Of a stretch of 64,000 bases of DNA, positions 51,299 to 59,576 are shown piece by piece. The notes under the pieces are model-generated. The model searched no databases. It was given only the letters and a program-made list of their open reading frames with translations, and was not told the DNA's origin. The stretch covers positions 248,001-312,000 of the forward strand of contig NZ_SNVV01000001.1 in the NCBI RefSeq assembly GCF_004361735.1. Reading direction: 5' to 3'. The position numbers and the translations under genes were made by a program. Every line of letters begins with the position of its first letter. Positions within the stretch are counted from its first letter, which is position 1. The DNA comes from Azoarcus indigens. Its GTDB lineage: Bacteria; Pseudomonadota; Gammaproteobacteria; Burkholderiales; Rhodocyclaceae.

Positions 51299-51492
51299 AG
51301 GCCAGGTACCTACAGGAGCGGCTTCGAGTGCTCCGGGAAGAGGGAAAAACCGCAGACGGCGTCGTGCTCAGCAGGCCCGATCGACAAGCCTCAGCCAATC
51401 CTGCCTCTGCGCCGGGCTGCGCGCTGCTGCTGGGCATGGGTGCTATTTCCATGGGCCTCGCCTCACTGCGGAAGAAGGGCGATGGCGCCTGA
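51299..51492 (+). pseudogene. remnant of a PEP-CTERM-type protein gene
   Basis: The frame ending at 51492 reads NPASAPGCALLLGMGAISMG followed by LASLRKKGDGA: a PEP-CTERM-like pattern of a proline-glycine motif, a hydrophobic helix and a basic tail. The usual V-P-E-P motif has changed (SAPG). Upstream residues look random and no start with a ribosome site is seen, so this is best read as the leftover C terminus of an exosortase substrate. Confidence 0.4.
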
Positions 51493-51511
51493 CGCCGCGT
51501 CGCTTCGCCTC

Positions 51512-51547
51512 AAGGCCCGGCCGGAGAAATCCGCCGGGCCTTTTCTT
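51512..51547 (+). terminator. rho-independent terminator
   Basis: AAGGCCCGGCCGGA (51512-51525) pairs with TCCGCCGGGCCTT (from 51530) around GAAA with one bulged base, followed by TTCTTT. It ends transcription from the rhodanese/PEP-CTERM side before the ABC operon. Confidence 0.8.
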
Positions 51548-51633
51548 TGGAAAAGAACGACTTCCTGGCTACTTCTGCGAGCGCTACCCCTCGCCCTGGA
51601 CGCCGCCGGCCTGCGGTTATCCCCGTAGCCGCA

Positions 51634-51667
51634 ATTCTTATCGGATAAATTCAGTTCCCGGATATCT
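51634..51667 (+). promoter_or_regulatory. AT-rich element with TTATCGGATAA palindrome upstream of the ABC operon
   Basis: TTATC (51638-51642), G, GATAA (51644-51648) is a perfect 11-bp dyad, followed by CGGATATCT at 51659-51667. It lies about 100 bp before the receptor start and is the likely promoter/operator region of the operon. A small hairpin CCGGC/GCCGG (51703-51717) followed by a T-rich stretch sits between it and the gene. Confidence 0.4.
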
Positions 51668-51747
51668 CTCAAAACCTATCATGCACAAATCGCATTAAAT
51701 CTCCGGCTGCGCGCCGGGCTTTCCTTTCTTCGCCTGGAGTCAGCCCC

Positions 51748-52791
51748 ATGACGCTACACCTGGATTCCGCTTCACCTGCCGACGATGAAGGCTTTCTCCC
51801 CACGCGCCGACGCCTGTTGCGCGCCGCCGGTGCGCTGACCGCCGGCGCGGCTGCTGCACCCTTCGGCGCCGGAGTGTGGGCCGCCCCCGAGCGGCGCAAG
51901 CTGACTTTCGCCTGGAATGCCAACGCCTTCTGCCTGTCGCCCATCGTGGTGGCGCAGGAGCGCGGTTACTTCGAGAAGCATGGGCTGGACGTGGAGCTGA
52001 TCAACTACACCGGCTCCACCGACCAGTTGCTGGAATCCCTGGCCACCGGCAAGGCGGACGCGGCCATCGGCATGATCCACCGCTGGTTGAAGCCGCTGGA
52101 GTCCGGGCTGGACGTGAAGCTGATCGGCAGTTCCCACGGCGGCTGCGTGCGCCTGGTGGGGGTGAAGGCCGCCGGCGTGACCTCGCTGGACGCCCTGCGC
52201 GGCAAGACCATAGGCGTGAGCGACCTCGCCAGCCCAGGCAAGAACTTCTTCTCCATCCTGCTCAACAAGCACGGCATCGACGCGGACAAGGAGGTCACCT
52301 GGCGGCAGTACCCGGCGGACCTGCTGGGCATCGCGGTGGACAAGGGCGAGGTGCAGGCGATTGCCGATGGCGATCCCAACCTCTATCTGCTGGAGAAGCG
52401 CAAGCCCAACGATTACGTGCAGCTCGCCACCAACCTTTCCGGCGAGTACGCCAACAAGGTGTGCTGCGTGGTCGGCGCCGGCGGCAAGCTAGTGCGCAAC
52501 GAGCGGCCGGTGGCGGCGGCGGTGGCGCGCGCCATCGTCGAGGCCTCGGATTTCGTCGCCCACAACCCGAACGAATCCGCCGCGCTGTTCGCCAGGTATT
52601 CGCCGAAGGTGGAGGTGGAAGACCTGCGCAAGCTGCTCGGCACGCTGACCCACAACCACCACCCGGTGGGCACCGACCTGCGCGACGAGATCGCCTTCTA
52701 CGCCAGGGATTTCCGCTCGGTCGGCGTGCTGAAGCCTGGCACCGACCCGGAGCGGCTGGCCAACCACGTCTACGTGAACGTGCTCGGCTGA
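51748..52791 (+). CDS. Tat-exported ABC substrate-binding protein (sulfonate/NMT1 type)
   Basis: A 347-residue receptor with a twin-arginine signal (LPTRRRLLRAAGALTAGAAA) cut near VWAAPE. The mature part shows FCLSPIVVAQERGYFEKHGL, GSTDQLLESLATGKADAAIG and TSLDALRGKTIGVSDLASPG, typical of SsuA/TauA/NMT1-like receptors. Ligand probably a sulfonate or other organosulfur compound. GGAG lies upstream of the ATG. First gene of a five-gene run with permease, ATPase, cytochrome c and a flavin monooxygenase. Confidence 0.9.
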   Translation: MTLHLDSASPADDEGFLPTRRRLLRAAGALTAGAAAAPFGAGVWAAPERRKLTFAWNANAFCLSPIVVAQERGYFEKHGLDVELINYTGSTDQLLESLATGKADAAIGMIHRWLKPLESGLDVKLIGSSHGGCVRLVGVKAAGVTSLDALRGKTIGVSDLASPGKNFFSILLNKHGIDADKEVTWRQYPADLLGIAVDKGEVQAIADGDPNLYLLEKRKPNDYVQLATNLSGEYANKVCCVVGAGGKLVRNERPVAAAVARAIVEASDFVAHNPNESAALFARYSPKVEVEDLRKLLGTLTHNHHPVGTDLRDEIAFYARDFRSVGVLKPGTDPERLANHVYVNVLG

Positions 52792-52813
52792 GCGCGGCGC
52801 GGAGGAAACCATC

Positions 52814-53947
52814 ATGGCATCCGCCCCCTACGCCAGCGCGCCCTACGGCCCCCCTTACACCGGCCTGCGCCAGACTGGCGCCAGCTATTCCGACGCCGGC
52901 GTCTGCCGAGCCCCCAAGGAACCGGCACCAGCAGACACGCCCGCGCCGGCCTCCGCCCGGCCGGCCATTCCGCCATCCGCCTCTGCCCGCCAGCCGCTGT
53001 GGTGGAGCGGCGCCGCGGCCGGCCTCGCCTGGCTGGCGGTGGGCGTGCTGACCTGGCTGCTGCCGAACGCGCCGGCCGGCTTCACCGAGTGGAACTACAC
53101 CGTCGAATCCGGCATCGCCACCACCGCCGGCGCCGGCCTGCTGCTGGCGCTGGCGCTGGCCGCGCCCTGGCTGGGCAGCGCGCTGGACCGGCTGCGGCCC
53201 GCCGGCCTGTGGCTGATCGCGCTGGCGCTGTTCACCGGCGCCTGGCAGCTGCTCACCGCCAAGTACGGCGTGCTGCCCACGCCCTTCTTCGCCCCACCGC
53301 AGAGCCTGGCCGAGGTCTACATCGACGACTGGGCCCGCCTCTCCGACAGCGCCTGGCATTCGCTGCGGCTGCTGGGCCACGGCTTCCTGGTCGGCGCCGG
53401 CGTGGGCTTCCTCACCGGGGTGGCCATAGGCTGGTCGCGGGCGGTGGGCTACTGGGTGCATCCGCTGATCCGCTTCATCGGCCCGATTCCGGCCTCGGCG
53501 CTGCTGCCGCTGGCCTTCTTCGTCTTCCCCTCCAGCTATGCGGCGGCGGTGTTCCTGATCGCCCTGGCGACCGGCTTCCCGGTGGCGGTGCTGACCTGGT
53601 CCGGCGTGGCCGGCGTCAATCGCAACTACTACGACGTCGCCCGCACGCTGGGTGCCTCGCAGTGGTTCGTGGTGCTGCGGGTGGCCATTCCGGCGGCGCT
53701 GCCGCAGGTCTTCGTCGGCCTGTTCATGGGCCTGGGCGGCGCCTTCTCCATCCTGGTCACCGCCGAGATGATGGGCGTGAAGGCCGGCCTGGGCTGGTAC
53801 CTCACCTGGGCGCAGGGCTGGGCCGCCTACACCAATATGTACGCCGCGCTGATCGTGATGGCGCTGGTGTGCTCCGGCCTCATCACCCTGCTGTTCGCGG
53901 TGCGCGACCGGGTGCTGTCGTGGCAGAAGGGGACGGTGAAATGGTAG
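52814..53947 (+). CDS. ABC transporter permease with unusual N-terminal extension
   Basis: A 377-residue permease. The C-terminal 200 residues are a standard SsuC/TauC domain, with the EAA-type loop in YYDVARTLGASQWFVVLRVA and IPAALPQVFVGLFMGLGGAF. Unlike the usual 250-280 residue permeases, it begins with about 60 Pro/Ala/Tyr-rich residues and two extra hydrophobic segments (WWSGAAAGLAWLAVGVLTWL; ATTAGAGLLLALALAAPWLG). GGAGGAAA lies 7 nt before the ATG. It overlaps the ATPase gene by 7 bp. Confidence 0.9.
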   Translation: MASAPYASAPYGPPYTGLRQTGASYSDAGVCRAPKEPAPADTPAPASARPAIPPSASARQPLWWSGAAAGLAWLAVGVLTWLLPNAPAGFTEWNYTVESGIATTAGAGLLLALALAAPWLGSALDRLRPAGLWLIALALFTGAWQLLTAKYGVLPTPFFAPPQSLAEVYIDDWARLSDSAWHSLRLLGHGFLVGAGVGFLTGVAIGWSRAVGYWVHPLIRFIGPIPASALLPLAFFVFPSSYAAAVFLIALATGFPVAVLTWSGVAGVNRNYYDVARTLGASQWFVVLRVAIPAALPQVFVGLFMGLGGAFSILVTAEMMGVKAGLGWYLTWAQGWAAYTNMYAALIVMALVCSGLITLLFAVRDRVLSWQKGTVKW

Positions 53948-54747
53948 CCCTCGCCCAGGTCCGCCCGCCGCAGCCGGTGGCATCTGCCAGCACTGGCGCC
54001 CACATCCAGATCCACCGCGTCAGCCACCACTTCGACCTCAAGGACGGCCCGCTGCCGGTGCTGGACGAGGTGGAGCTGGACGTGGCGCCCGGCGAATTCG
54101 TCGCCCTGCTCGGCCCCAGCGGCTGCGGCAAATCCACCCTGCTGCGGCTGGTTGCCGGGCTGGAGCCGGCGGCCGCAGGCGAATTGCTGCAGGACGGCCG
54201 CCCCATCCTCAGCCCCGACCCTTCGCGCATCGTCGTCTTCCAGGATCCCACCCTCTATCCCTGGCGCACGGTGCGCGACAACGTCGCCCTCGGCCTGCAG
54301 GCGCGCGGCGTACTGCGGCGCGAAGCCCACCGGGTGGAGCAGGCGCTGGCGCTGGTCGGCCTCGGCGAATTCGCCGGGGTCCATCCCCACCAGCTCTCCG
54401 GCGGCATGGCGCAGCGGGTGGCGCTGGCGCGGGCGCTGGTGAACGATCCGGCGCTGCTGGTGCTGGACGAGCCGCTGGGCAAGCTGGATTCGCTGACCCG
54501 GCTGGCGATGCAGAGCGAGCTGGTGTCGCTGTGGCAGCGCAGCGGCTTCAGCGTGCTGCTGGTCACCCACGACGTCGAGGAGGCGCTGTTCATGGCGCAA
54601 CGCGTCATCGTCTTCAGCGAACGGCCGGCGCGCATCAAGGCCGAGCTCACGGTGGACCTGGCCTATCCGCGCCACCGCGGCAGCCCCCGCCTGGCCGAGC
54701 TGCGCCACCAGGCCCTGGGCCTGCTCGGGCTGGACGCCACCTGGTAA
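53941..54747 (+). CDS. ABC transporter ATP-binding protein (SsuB/TauB type)
   Basis: A 268-residue ATPase. Walker A GPSGCGKST, Q-loop VVFQDPTLYPWRTV, signature LSGGMAQRVALARAL, Walker B LLVLDEPLGKLD and H-loop VTHDVEEAL are all intact. It energises the adjacent permease for import of the receptor ligand. Starts inside the permease gene (7-bp overlap), which indicates translational coupling. Confidence 0.93.
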   Translation: MVALAQVRPPQPVASASTGAHIQIHRVSHHFDLKDGPLPVLDEVELDVAPGEFVALLGPSGCGKSTLLRLVAGLEPAAAGELLQDGRPILSPDPSRIVVFQDPTLYPWRTVRDNVALGLQARGVLRREAHRVEQALALVGLGEFAGVHPHQLSGGMAQRVALARALVNDPALLVLDEPLGKLDSLTRLAMQSELVSLWQRSGFSVLLVTHDVEEALFMAQRVIVFSERPARIKAELTVDLAYPRHRGSPRLAELRHQALGLLGLDATW

Positions 54748-54752
54748 GTCCG

Positions 54753-55982
54753 GTGGCAAGCGCGCCGGCCTGGCTGGAAACCCTGCTGTGGCTGGTACAG
54801 GCACTGCAGGCCGGGCTGCTCGCGCTGGCGGATGCGCTCGGCCTGCTGCCGCGCCTGGACGGCCAGCCCCTGTGGCCCTGGCGGTGGCGGCTGGCCACCG
54901 AAATGCTGCGGGTGGATCAAGGCCTCGCCCGCCAGCTCGCGCTGGCCCTGGCGGCCATCGCCTTGTGCGCGCCGGCGGTGGTGCTTGCCTGCTGGCGACG
55001 GACGCGCCGCGCCGGGCTGGCGCTCGCCGCGGCGGCGCTGCTGATCGGCCTGCTGCCCATGTCCGCGCTGCTGCAGCCCGCCGGCCGCGCCGCCTTGCTG
55101 GCGGCCGCCACGCCCACCGAGTTCCACCATTCGGCTGCGGGTTTCGACAGCGCCGCCATCGCCGCCGGCGCGCCGCTGTATGCCGCCCACTGCGCCGGCT
55201 GCCACGGCGAGAGCGGCCGCGGCGACGGCCCGCTGGCCGCCAGCCTGCCGATGTGGCCGCCCGACCTCGCCCGCGGCCTGCTGTGGCAGCGCAGCGAGGG
55301 CGCGCAGTTCTGGGCGGTGCGGCAGGGGCTGCAGGCGGCCTCGGGCAGCGGGCGAACCCGGCTGCGGCATGAACCCACCAGCGGAGCCGACGCCATCCCC
55401 ACCATGCCCGCCTTCGCCGCCACGCTGTCCGACCGGGAGATCTGGGCGGTGCTCGCCTACCTGCAGGCGCTCGCCGCCGGCCAGGGGCTGCAACGCGAAG
55501 GCCGCTGGATCAGCCCGGTGCCGGTGCCTGCGCTGGAGGCCGACTGCGGCGCCGGGCCGGGCCGCTTCACCCTCACGCCGGGACAGCGCCAGCGCATCGT
55601 CGCTGGCACTGCTGCGCCACTGCCCGACCCGCGCCTGCGCACCCTGCTGCTGCTGCCGCCGGATGCGGGCGAAAGCGCCATCGAGGCCGAGAGCGCCGAC
55701 TGCATCAGCCGCTCCGCCGAGGCCTGGCAAGCCTTTGCCCTCATCGCCGGCCTGAGCCCGCAAGCGCTCGCCGGCAGCCAGTTCCTCGCCGACCGCGACG
55801 GCTGGCTGCGCGCCCTGGGCAGCGCGCGGCAGGATTGGTCGGACGGCGACATGGTCTGCCGCAGCGCCGCCAGCCCGTCTGAACCCGCCATCGAAACCCC
55901 GGCCGGCGACGGCCTCGGCCGCCTCATCGCCCGCATGGATGCAGAGCCCCTGCGCCCGCTGCGCGGCGCCTATTTCCACTGA
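54753..55982 (+). CDS. membrane-bound cytochrome c family protein
   Basis: About 409 residues, with GTG 54753 as the likely start 6 bp after the ATPase stop. Three N-terminal hydrophobic helices (LLWLVQALQAGLLALADALG; LALALAAIALCAPAVVLACW; LALAAAALLIGLLPMSALLQ) anchor it; the periplasmic domain holds one haem motif C147-A-G-C150-H151 and a distal Met region near TMPAFAATLSDREI. The last 150 residues have cysteines (EADCGAG, SADCIS, DMVCRS) but no second CxxCH. An electron-transfer role is clear; why it sits in an ABC/monooxygenase operon is not. Confidence 0.82.
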   Translation: MASAPAWLETLLWLVQALQAGLLALADALGLLPRLDGQPLWPWRWRLATEMLRVDQGLARQLALALAAIALCAPAVVLACWRRTRRAGLALAAAALLIGLLPMSALLQPAGRAALLAAATPTEFHHSAAGFDSAAIAAGAPLYAAHCAGCHGESGRGDGPLAASLPMWPPDLARGLLWQRSEGAQFWAVRQGLQAASGSGRTRLRHEPTSGADAIPTMPAFAATLSDREIWAVLAYLQALAAGQGLQREGRWISPVPVPALEADCGAGPGRFTLTPGQRQRIVAGTAAPLPDPRLRTLLLLPPDAGESAIEAESADCISRSAEAWQAFALIAGLSPQALAGSQFLADRDGWLRALGSARQDWSDGDMVCRSAASPSEPAIETPAGDGLGRLIARMDAEPLRPLRGAYFH

Positions 55983-56033
55983 TCCGGTCCGCCACCCGAC
56001 GTTTCTTTTCCCTTCATCCACGAGGAAACTGCC

Positions 56034-57365
56034 ATGCCCACAGCCCAACCCCGCCAGCTCAAACTCAACGCCTACCTGAGCGGCTCCGGCGTCCAGGGCG
56101 ACAGCTGGCGCCACCCCGGCGTGGACGTGGACGCCTGGCACAACTTCGAGCGCTACCGTGACATCGCCCTCACGCTGGAGCGCGGCAAGTTCCACTCCCT
56201 GTTCTTCTACGACAACGTCTACGCCGACATCGACGCCCTCGCCTACCACACCATCTCGCCGCGCTGGGACCCGCTGGTGCTGCTGCCGGCGCTGGCTGCC
56301 ATCACCCGCCACATCGGCCTCATCGGCACCGCCAGCACCACCTACAACGAGCCCTACAACATCGCCCGCCGCTTCGCCTCCCTGGACCACCTCTCCGGCG
56401 GCCGCGCCGGCTGGAACGTGGTCACCTCCACCGGCGGCGGCGAGAACTTCAACCTCGACGCCCATGCCGACCACGCCCAGCGCTACCGCCGCGCCCACGA
56501 GTTCTACCAGGTGGTCACCGGCCTGTGGGACAGCTGGGCGGACGACGCGGTGGTGGCGGACAAGGCCAGCGGCCTGTGGGTGGACCCGGCGAAGGTGAGG
56601 CCACTGGCGCACCAGGGCGAGTTCTTCCGCGTGCGCGGCCCGCTCAACGCCGCGCGGCCGCCGCAGGGCTACCCGGTGATCGCCCAGGCCGGCGCCTCCG
56701 CCGCCGGCCAGCAGCTCGCCGCCCGCATCGGCGAACTGCTGTTCACCGCCGAAACCGAGCTGGAGCACGCCCGCGGCTACTACGCCGAGGTCAAGGGCCA
56801 GGCCGCCGCGCTGGGGCGCAACCCGGACCACATCGCCATCCTGCCCGGCGTCTCCCCCATCGTCGGCCGCAGCCAGGCGGAGGCGGAAGACAAGTACGCC
56901 GAACTGCTGCGCCACCGCGACCGCGATGCCACCCTGAAGGCCCTCGCCGCCTACGCCAGCCTGGGCGTGCACCTCGCCGGCCTGCCGCCGGACGCGCCGG
57001 TGCCGCTGCCGCAGCACATCGCCGAAACCAACAGCCACAAGAGCCGCCAGCGCCTCATCCTCGACTACATCCGTCAGCACCGCCCCACCGTCGCCCAGCT
57101 CTACGCCCGCTTCACCATAGGCGGCCACCGCATCCTCGTTGGCACGCCGCAGACCATCGCCGACGATTTCGAACACTGGTTCCGCAGCGCCGCCGCCGAC
57201 GGCTTCACCATCATGTTTCCCTCTGCCCCCGCCGGCGTCGGCGACTTCGTCGACCTGGTGGTGCCGGAACTGCAGCGCCGCGGCCTGTTCCGCAGCGACT
57301 ACAGCGGCCGCACGCTGCGCGAGAACCTGGGGCTGCCGCGGGTGCCGAACCGCCATTTCGAATGA
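56034..57365 (+). CDS. FMN-dependent monooxygenase (NtaA/SnaA/DszA type LLM flavoprotein)
   Basis: A 443-residue luciferase-like TIM-barrel monooxygenase. Features: LKLNAYLSGSGVQGDSWRHP, FYDNVYADIDALAYHTI, ARRFASLDHLSGGRAGWNVV, then FNLDAHADHAQRYRRAHEFY and VIAQAGASAAGQQLAARIGE, matching the DszA/NtaA/SnaA subfamily, which oxidises S- or N-containing substrates with reduced FMN from a partner reductase. GAGGAA precedes the ATG. Last gene of the sulfonate-type ABC operon, so it likely desulfurises the imported compound. The family-typical length is about 440. Confidence 0.9.
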   Translation: MPTAQPRQLKLNAYLSGSGVQGDSWRHPGVDVDAWHNFERYRDIALTLERGKFHSLFFYDNVYADIDALAYHTISPRWDPLVLLPALAAITRHIGLIGTASTTYNEPYNIARRFASLDHLSGGRAGWNVVTSTGGGENFNLDAHADHAQRYRRAHEFYQVVTGLWDSWADDAVVADKASGLWVDPAKVRPLAHQGEFFRVRGPLNAARPPQGYPVIAQAGASAAGQQLAARIGELLFTAETELEHARGYYAEVKGQAAALGRNPDHIAILPGVSPIVGRSQAEAEDKYAELLRHRDRDATLKALAAYASLGVHLAGLPPDAPVPLPQHIAETNSHKSRQRLILDYIRQHRPTVAQLYARFTIGGHRILVGTPQTIADDFEHWFRSAAADGFTIMFPSAPAGVGDFVDLVVPELQRRGLFRSDYSGRTLRENLGLPRVPNRHFE

Positions 57366-57383
57366 AGCTCGCCATCGCAGCCT

Positions 57384-58283
57384 TCAGCACCACTCGCCCC
57401 GCGCCGCAAACCGCTCCGCCAGGAACTCCACGAAACTCCTCACCTTGGCCGACAGATGGCGGCGGCTGGGATACATCGCATAGATGCCCACCGGCTCCAT
57501 CGGGTAGTCGCTGAGTATCTCCACCAGCCGGCCGTTGCGGATCTCGTCGCCGACGAGGAAGCGCGGCTGGCACATCACGCCGTGGCCGCTGGCGACGATC
57601 TGGTTGAGCAGGTCGCCGTTGTTGGCGCGTACCCGGCCGCTTACGCGCACGGTATGCGGGCCGTCCGGGCCGGACAGATGCCATTCGTTGCCCTGGGCGG
57701 AATAGCTGTAGATGGCGCAATGGTGGGCGGCAAGATCGCGCGGGTGCTGCGGCGTGCCGTGGGCGGCGAGGTAGGCCGGCGAGGCGCAGATCACCACCCG
57801 GTCCGAGGCCAGGCGGCGGGCGATCAGGCTGGATTCGGGCGATGGGCCGACCCGCAGCGCGAGGTCGAAGCCTTCTTCGATGAGATGCACCCGGCGGTCG
57901 CTGACGTAGGCATCCACGGTCACCTCCGGGTAGCGCGCCATGTACTCGGCGATCAGCGGCCCCATGTGGCGCACGCTGAAGGACACCGGCAGCGTCACCC
58001 GCAGCACGCCGCGCGGCGCCACCGTGCCGCGCGCCGCGCCGGCTTCCGCCTCCTCGATCTCGCCCAGGATCTGCACGCAGCGCTCATGGTAAGCGGTGCC
58101 GGATTCGGTGAGCGCCAGCTTGCGGGTGGTCCGGTGCAGCAGCCGGGTGCCGAGGTGGTCTTCCAGGTGCTGCACATGCTTGGAGGCCATTGCCCGCGAA
58201 ACGCCCAGGCGCTCGGCAGCGGCGGTGAAGCCGCCCAGTTCCACCACCGCGGCGAACACCCGCATGCTGCTGAGCGTATCCAT
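57384..58283 (-). CDS. LysR-family transcriptional regulator
   Basis: A 299-residue LysR protein: HTH in GGFTAAAERLGVSRAMASKH, effector domain (GVLRVTLPVSFSVRHMGPLI, FDLALRVGPSPESSLIARRL, GHGVMCQPRFLVGDEIRNGR). Its stop lies 18 bp from the convergent monooxygenase gene; its start is 167 bp from the divergent DoxX gene at 58450, which is its most likely target. Confidence 0.92.
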   Translation of the reverse strand: MDTLSSMRVFAAVVELGGFTAAAERLGVSRAMASKHVQHLEDHLGTRLLHRTTRKLALTESGTAYHERCVQILGEIEEAEAGAARGTVAPRGVLRVTLPVSFSVRHMGPLIAEYMARYPEVTVDAYVSDRRVHLIEEGFDLALRVGPSPESSLIARRLASDRVVICASPAYLAAHGTPQHPRDLAAHHCAIYSYSAQGNEWHLSGPDGPHTVRVSGRVRANNGDLLNQIVASGHGVMCQPRFLVGDEIRNGRLVEILSDYPMEPVGIYAMYPSRRHLSAKVRSFVEFLAERFAARGEWC

Positions 58284-58449
58284 GTTCCATTCCCGTTTTT
58301 ATCAACAACCAGGAAACAATCTATCCGCGGCGGCCGTGTTTATCAACGTCGGGTCGGGCGCTATCGTGGAATCGCCACTCCGGTAATACCGTTGAAGAAG
58401 GAAGCGGAGAGGCAGCATCGCCCCCCCACGACATCCAAGGAGCAGAAAA

Positions 58450-58884
58450 ATGTCTGCCAACAAGCACCGCTTCGACCTTGCCGATCCCCTGGTCGTGCTC
58501 CGCCTCGCGCTGGGGCTGCTCTACGTGCCCCACGTCTATTACAAGCTGGCCGGCTTCGAGGGGTCGCTGGGCTTTTTCACCCGCGCCGGCTTCCATCCCG
58601 CGCTGTTCTTCCTGGTGTTGTCCCTGGTACTGGAGACGGTCTGCGCCGTGGGCCTCACCTTCGGCGTCCTGGTGAAGTGGGTCGGCCTACTCTCCGGCGG
58701 CCTGATGGCGGTGGCGGCCTACGCCACCATCGTGGTCAAGGGGCCGGGCTGGCTGTGGAACCTCGGTGGCGTGGAGTACCTCGTACTGTGGGGCCTGCTC
58801 TCGGTCACTCTCGCGCTGCATGCCTGGCGCGAGGAGCGGCGCGAGTACGGCCGCTACACCCTCTTCTTCCCCCATGCGGCCTGA
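58450..58884 (+). CDS. DoxX-family membrane protein
   Basis: A 144-residue protein with four hydrophobic segments (LVVLRLALGLLYVPHVYYKL; ALFFLVLSLVLETVCAVGLT; WVGLLSGGLMAVAAYATIVV; GGVEYLVLWGLLSVTLALHA). AAGGAG precedes the ATG. DoxX fold; function unknown, often tied to quinone or thiosulfate redox. It is divergent from a LysR gene, and the secreted protein at 58904 follows after 19 bp. Confidence 0.85.
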   Translation: MSANKHRFDLADPLVVLRLALGLLYVPHVYYKLAGFEGSLGFFTRAGFHPALFFLVLSLVLETVCAVGLTFGVLVKWVGLLSGGLMAVAAYATIVVKGPGWLWNLGGVEYLVLWGLLSVTLALHAWREERREYGRYTLFFPHAA

Positions 58885-58903
58885 CGTGCCCGGAGACCCG
58901 CCG

Positions 58904-59482
58904 ATGCGGCCATTCCCCGCCCTGACCCTGCTTCCGCTGCTGGCGGTCGGCGCCCTGATGACTCCGGCCGCCCACGCGGAAACCGCCCCGGCCCAGCAGC
59001 CCGGCCACCTGCGCCTGGTCGATCCGCTGGACCGGCCGAACGACGGCTACTGCCTGGACGTGGTCGGTTCCGGCCGCTACATCCGCTTCGACCTGCCGTT
59101 GACGGCGCACAACTGCAAGCCCGGGCTGTATGCCGACGAAGCGGTGGTAATGGAAGCCAACGGCTACATCCGCTTTCCCGCCTACCACGCCTGTGCCACT
59201 GTCGCAGGCCTGGACGGCCGGGCACTGCCCGGGGCGGCGCTGGTGCCGCGGGAATGCGGCGAGCGCACGCCCTTCATGGAGGCGGACAAGCTGCAGCGCT
59301 TCACCCACAGGCCGGACGGCCGAATCGAACTGACAGGCAGCGGCCTGTGCCTGACGGTGGGCAAGGAATCCGCCACCACCTTCGAGCCGACCCACCGCTG
59401 GCGACCATTGTTCGTGGAGCGTTGCGAGGCCACCGATGCCCAGCGTTCGCGCTGGGTGTTTTCGGTGCCGGCCGGGGCTTAG
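58904..59482 (+). CDS. secreted lectin-like (ricin-B-like) protein
   Basis: A 192-residue protein with signal peptide (LTLLPLLAVGALMTPAAHAE). The mature part has paired cysteines and beta-trefoil-like blocks (GYCLDVVGSGRYIRFDLPLT, HACATVAGLDGRALPG, GSGLCLTVGKES, RWRPLFVERCEATD). The pattern of C-L-x-V and aromatic residues suggests a ricin-type carbohydrate-binding fold, but the QxW motif is not clear. GGAG lies about 9 nt upstream. Probably co-transcribed with the DoxX gene. Confidence 0.6.
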   Translation: MRPFPALTLLPLLAVGALMTPAAHAETAPAQQPGHLRLVDPLDRPNDGYCLDVVGSGRYIRFDLPLTAHNCKPGLYADEAVVMEANGYIRFPAYHACATVAGLDGRALPGAALVPRECGERTPFMEADKLQRFTHRPDGRIELTGSGLCLTVGKESATTFEPTHRWRPLFVERCEATDAQRSRWVFSVPAGA

Positions 59483-59576
59483 CGGCGGCCGTCGTCACCC
59501 GGGCAGGAAGCAGCGCTCGCCTCCAGCCGCCGTCGGCAGCTCTCGGCGGGTCCGGGGCGGAGAGGTCGAAAAGCCT

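Noticed and set aside
54663..57356. 897-codon minus-strand open frame
   Set aside because: Antisense mirror of the cytochrome c and monooxygenase genes, with low-complexity composition and no domain.
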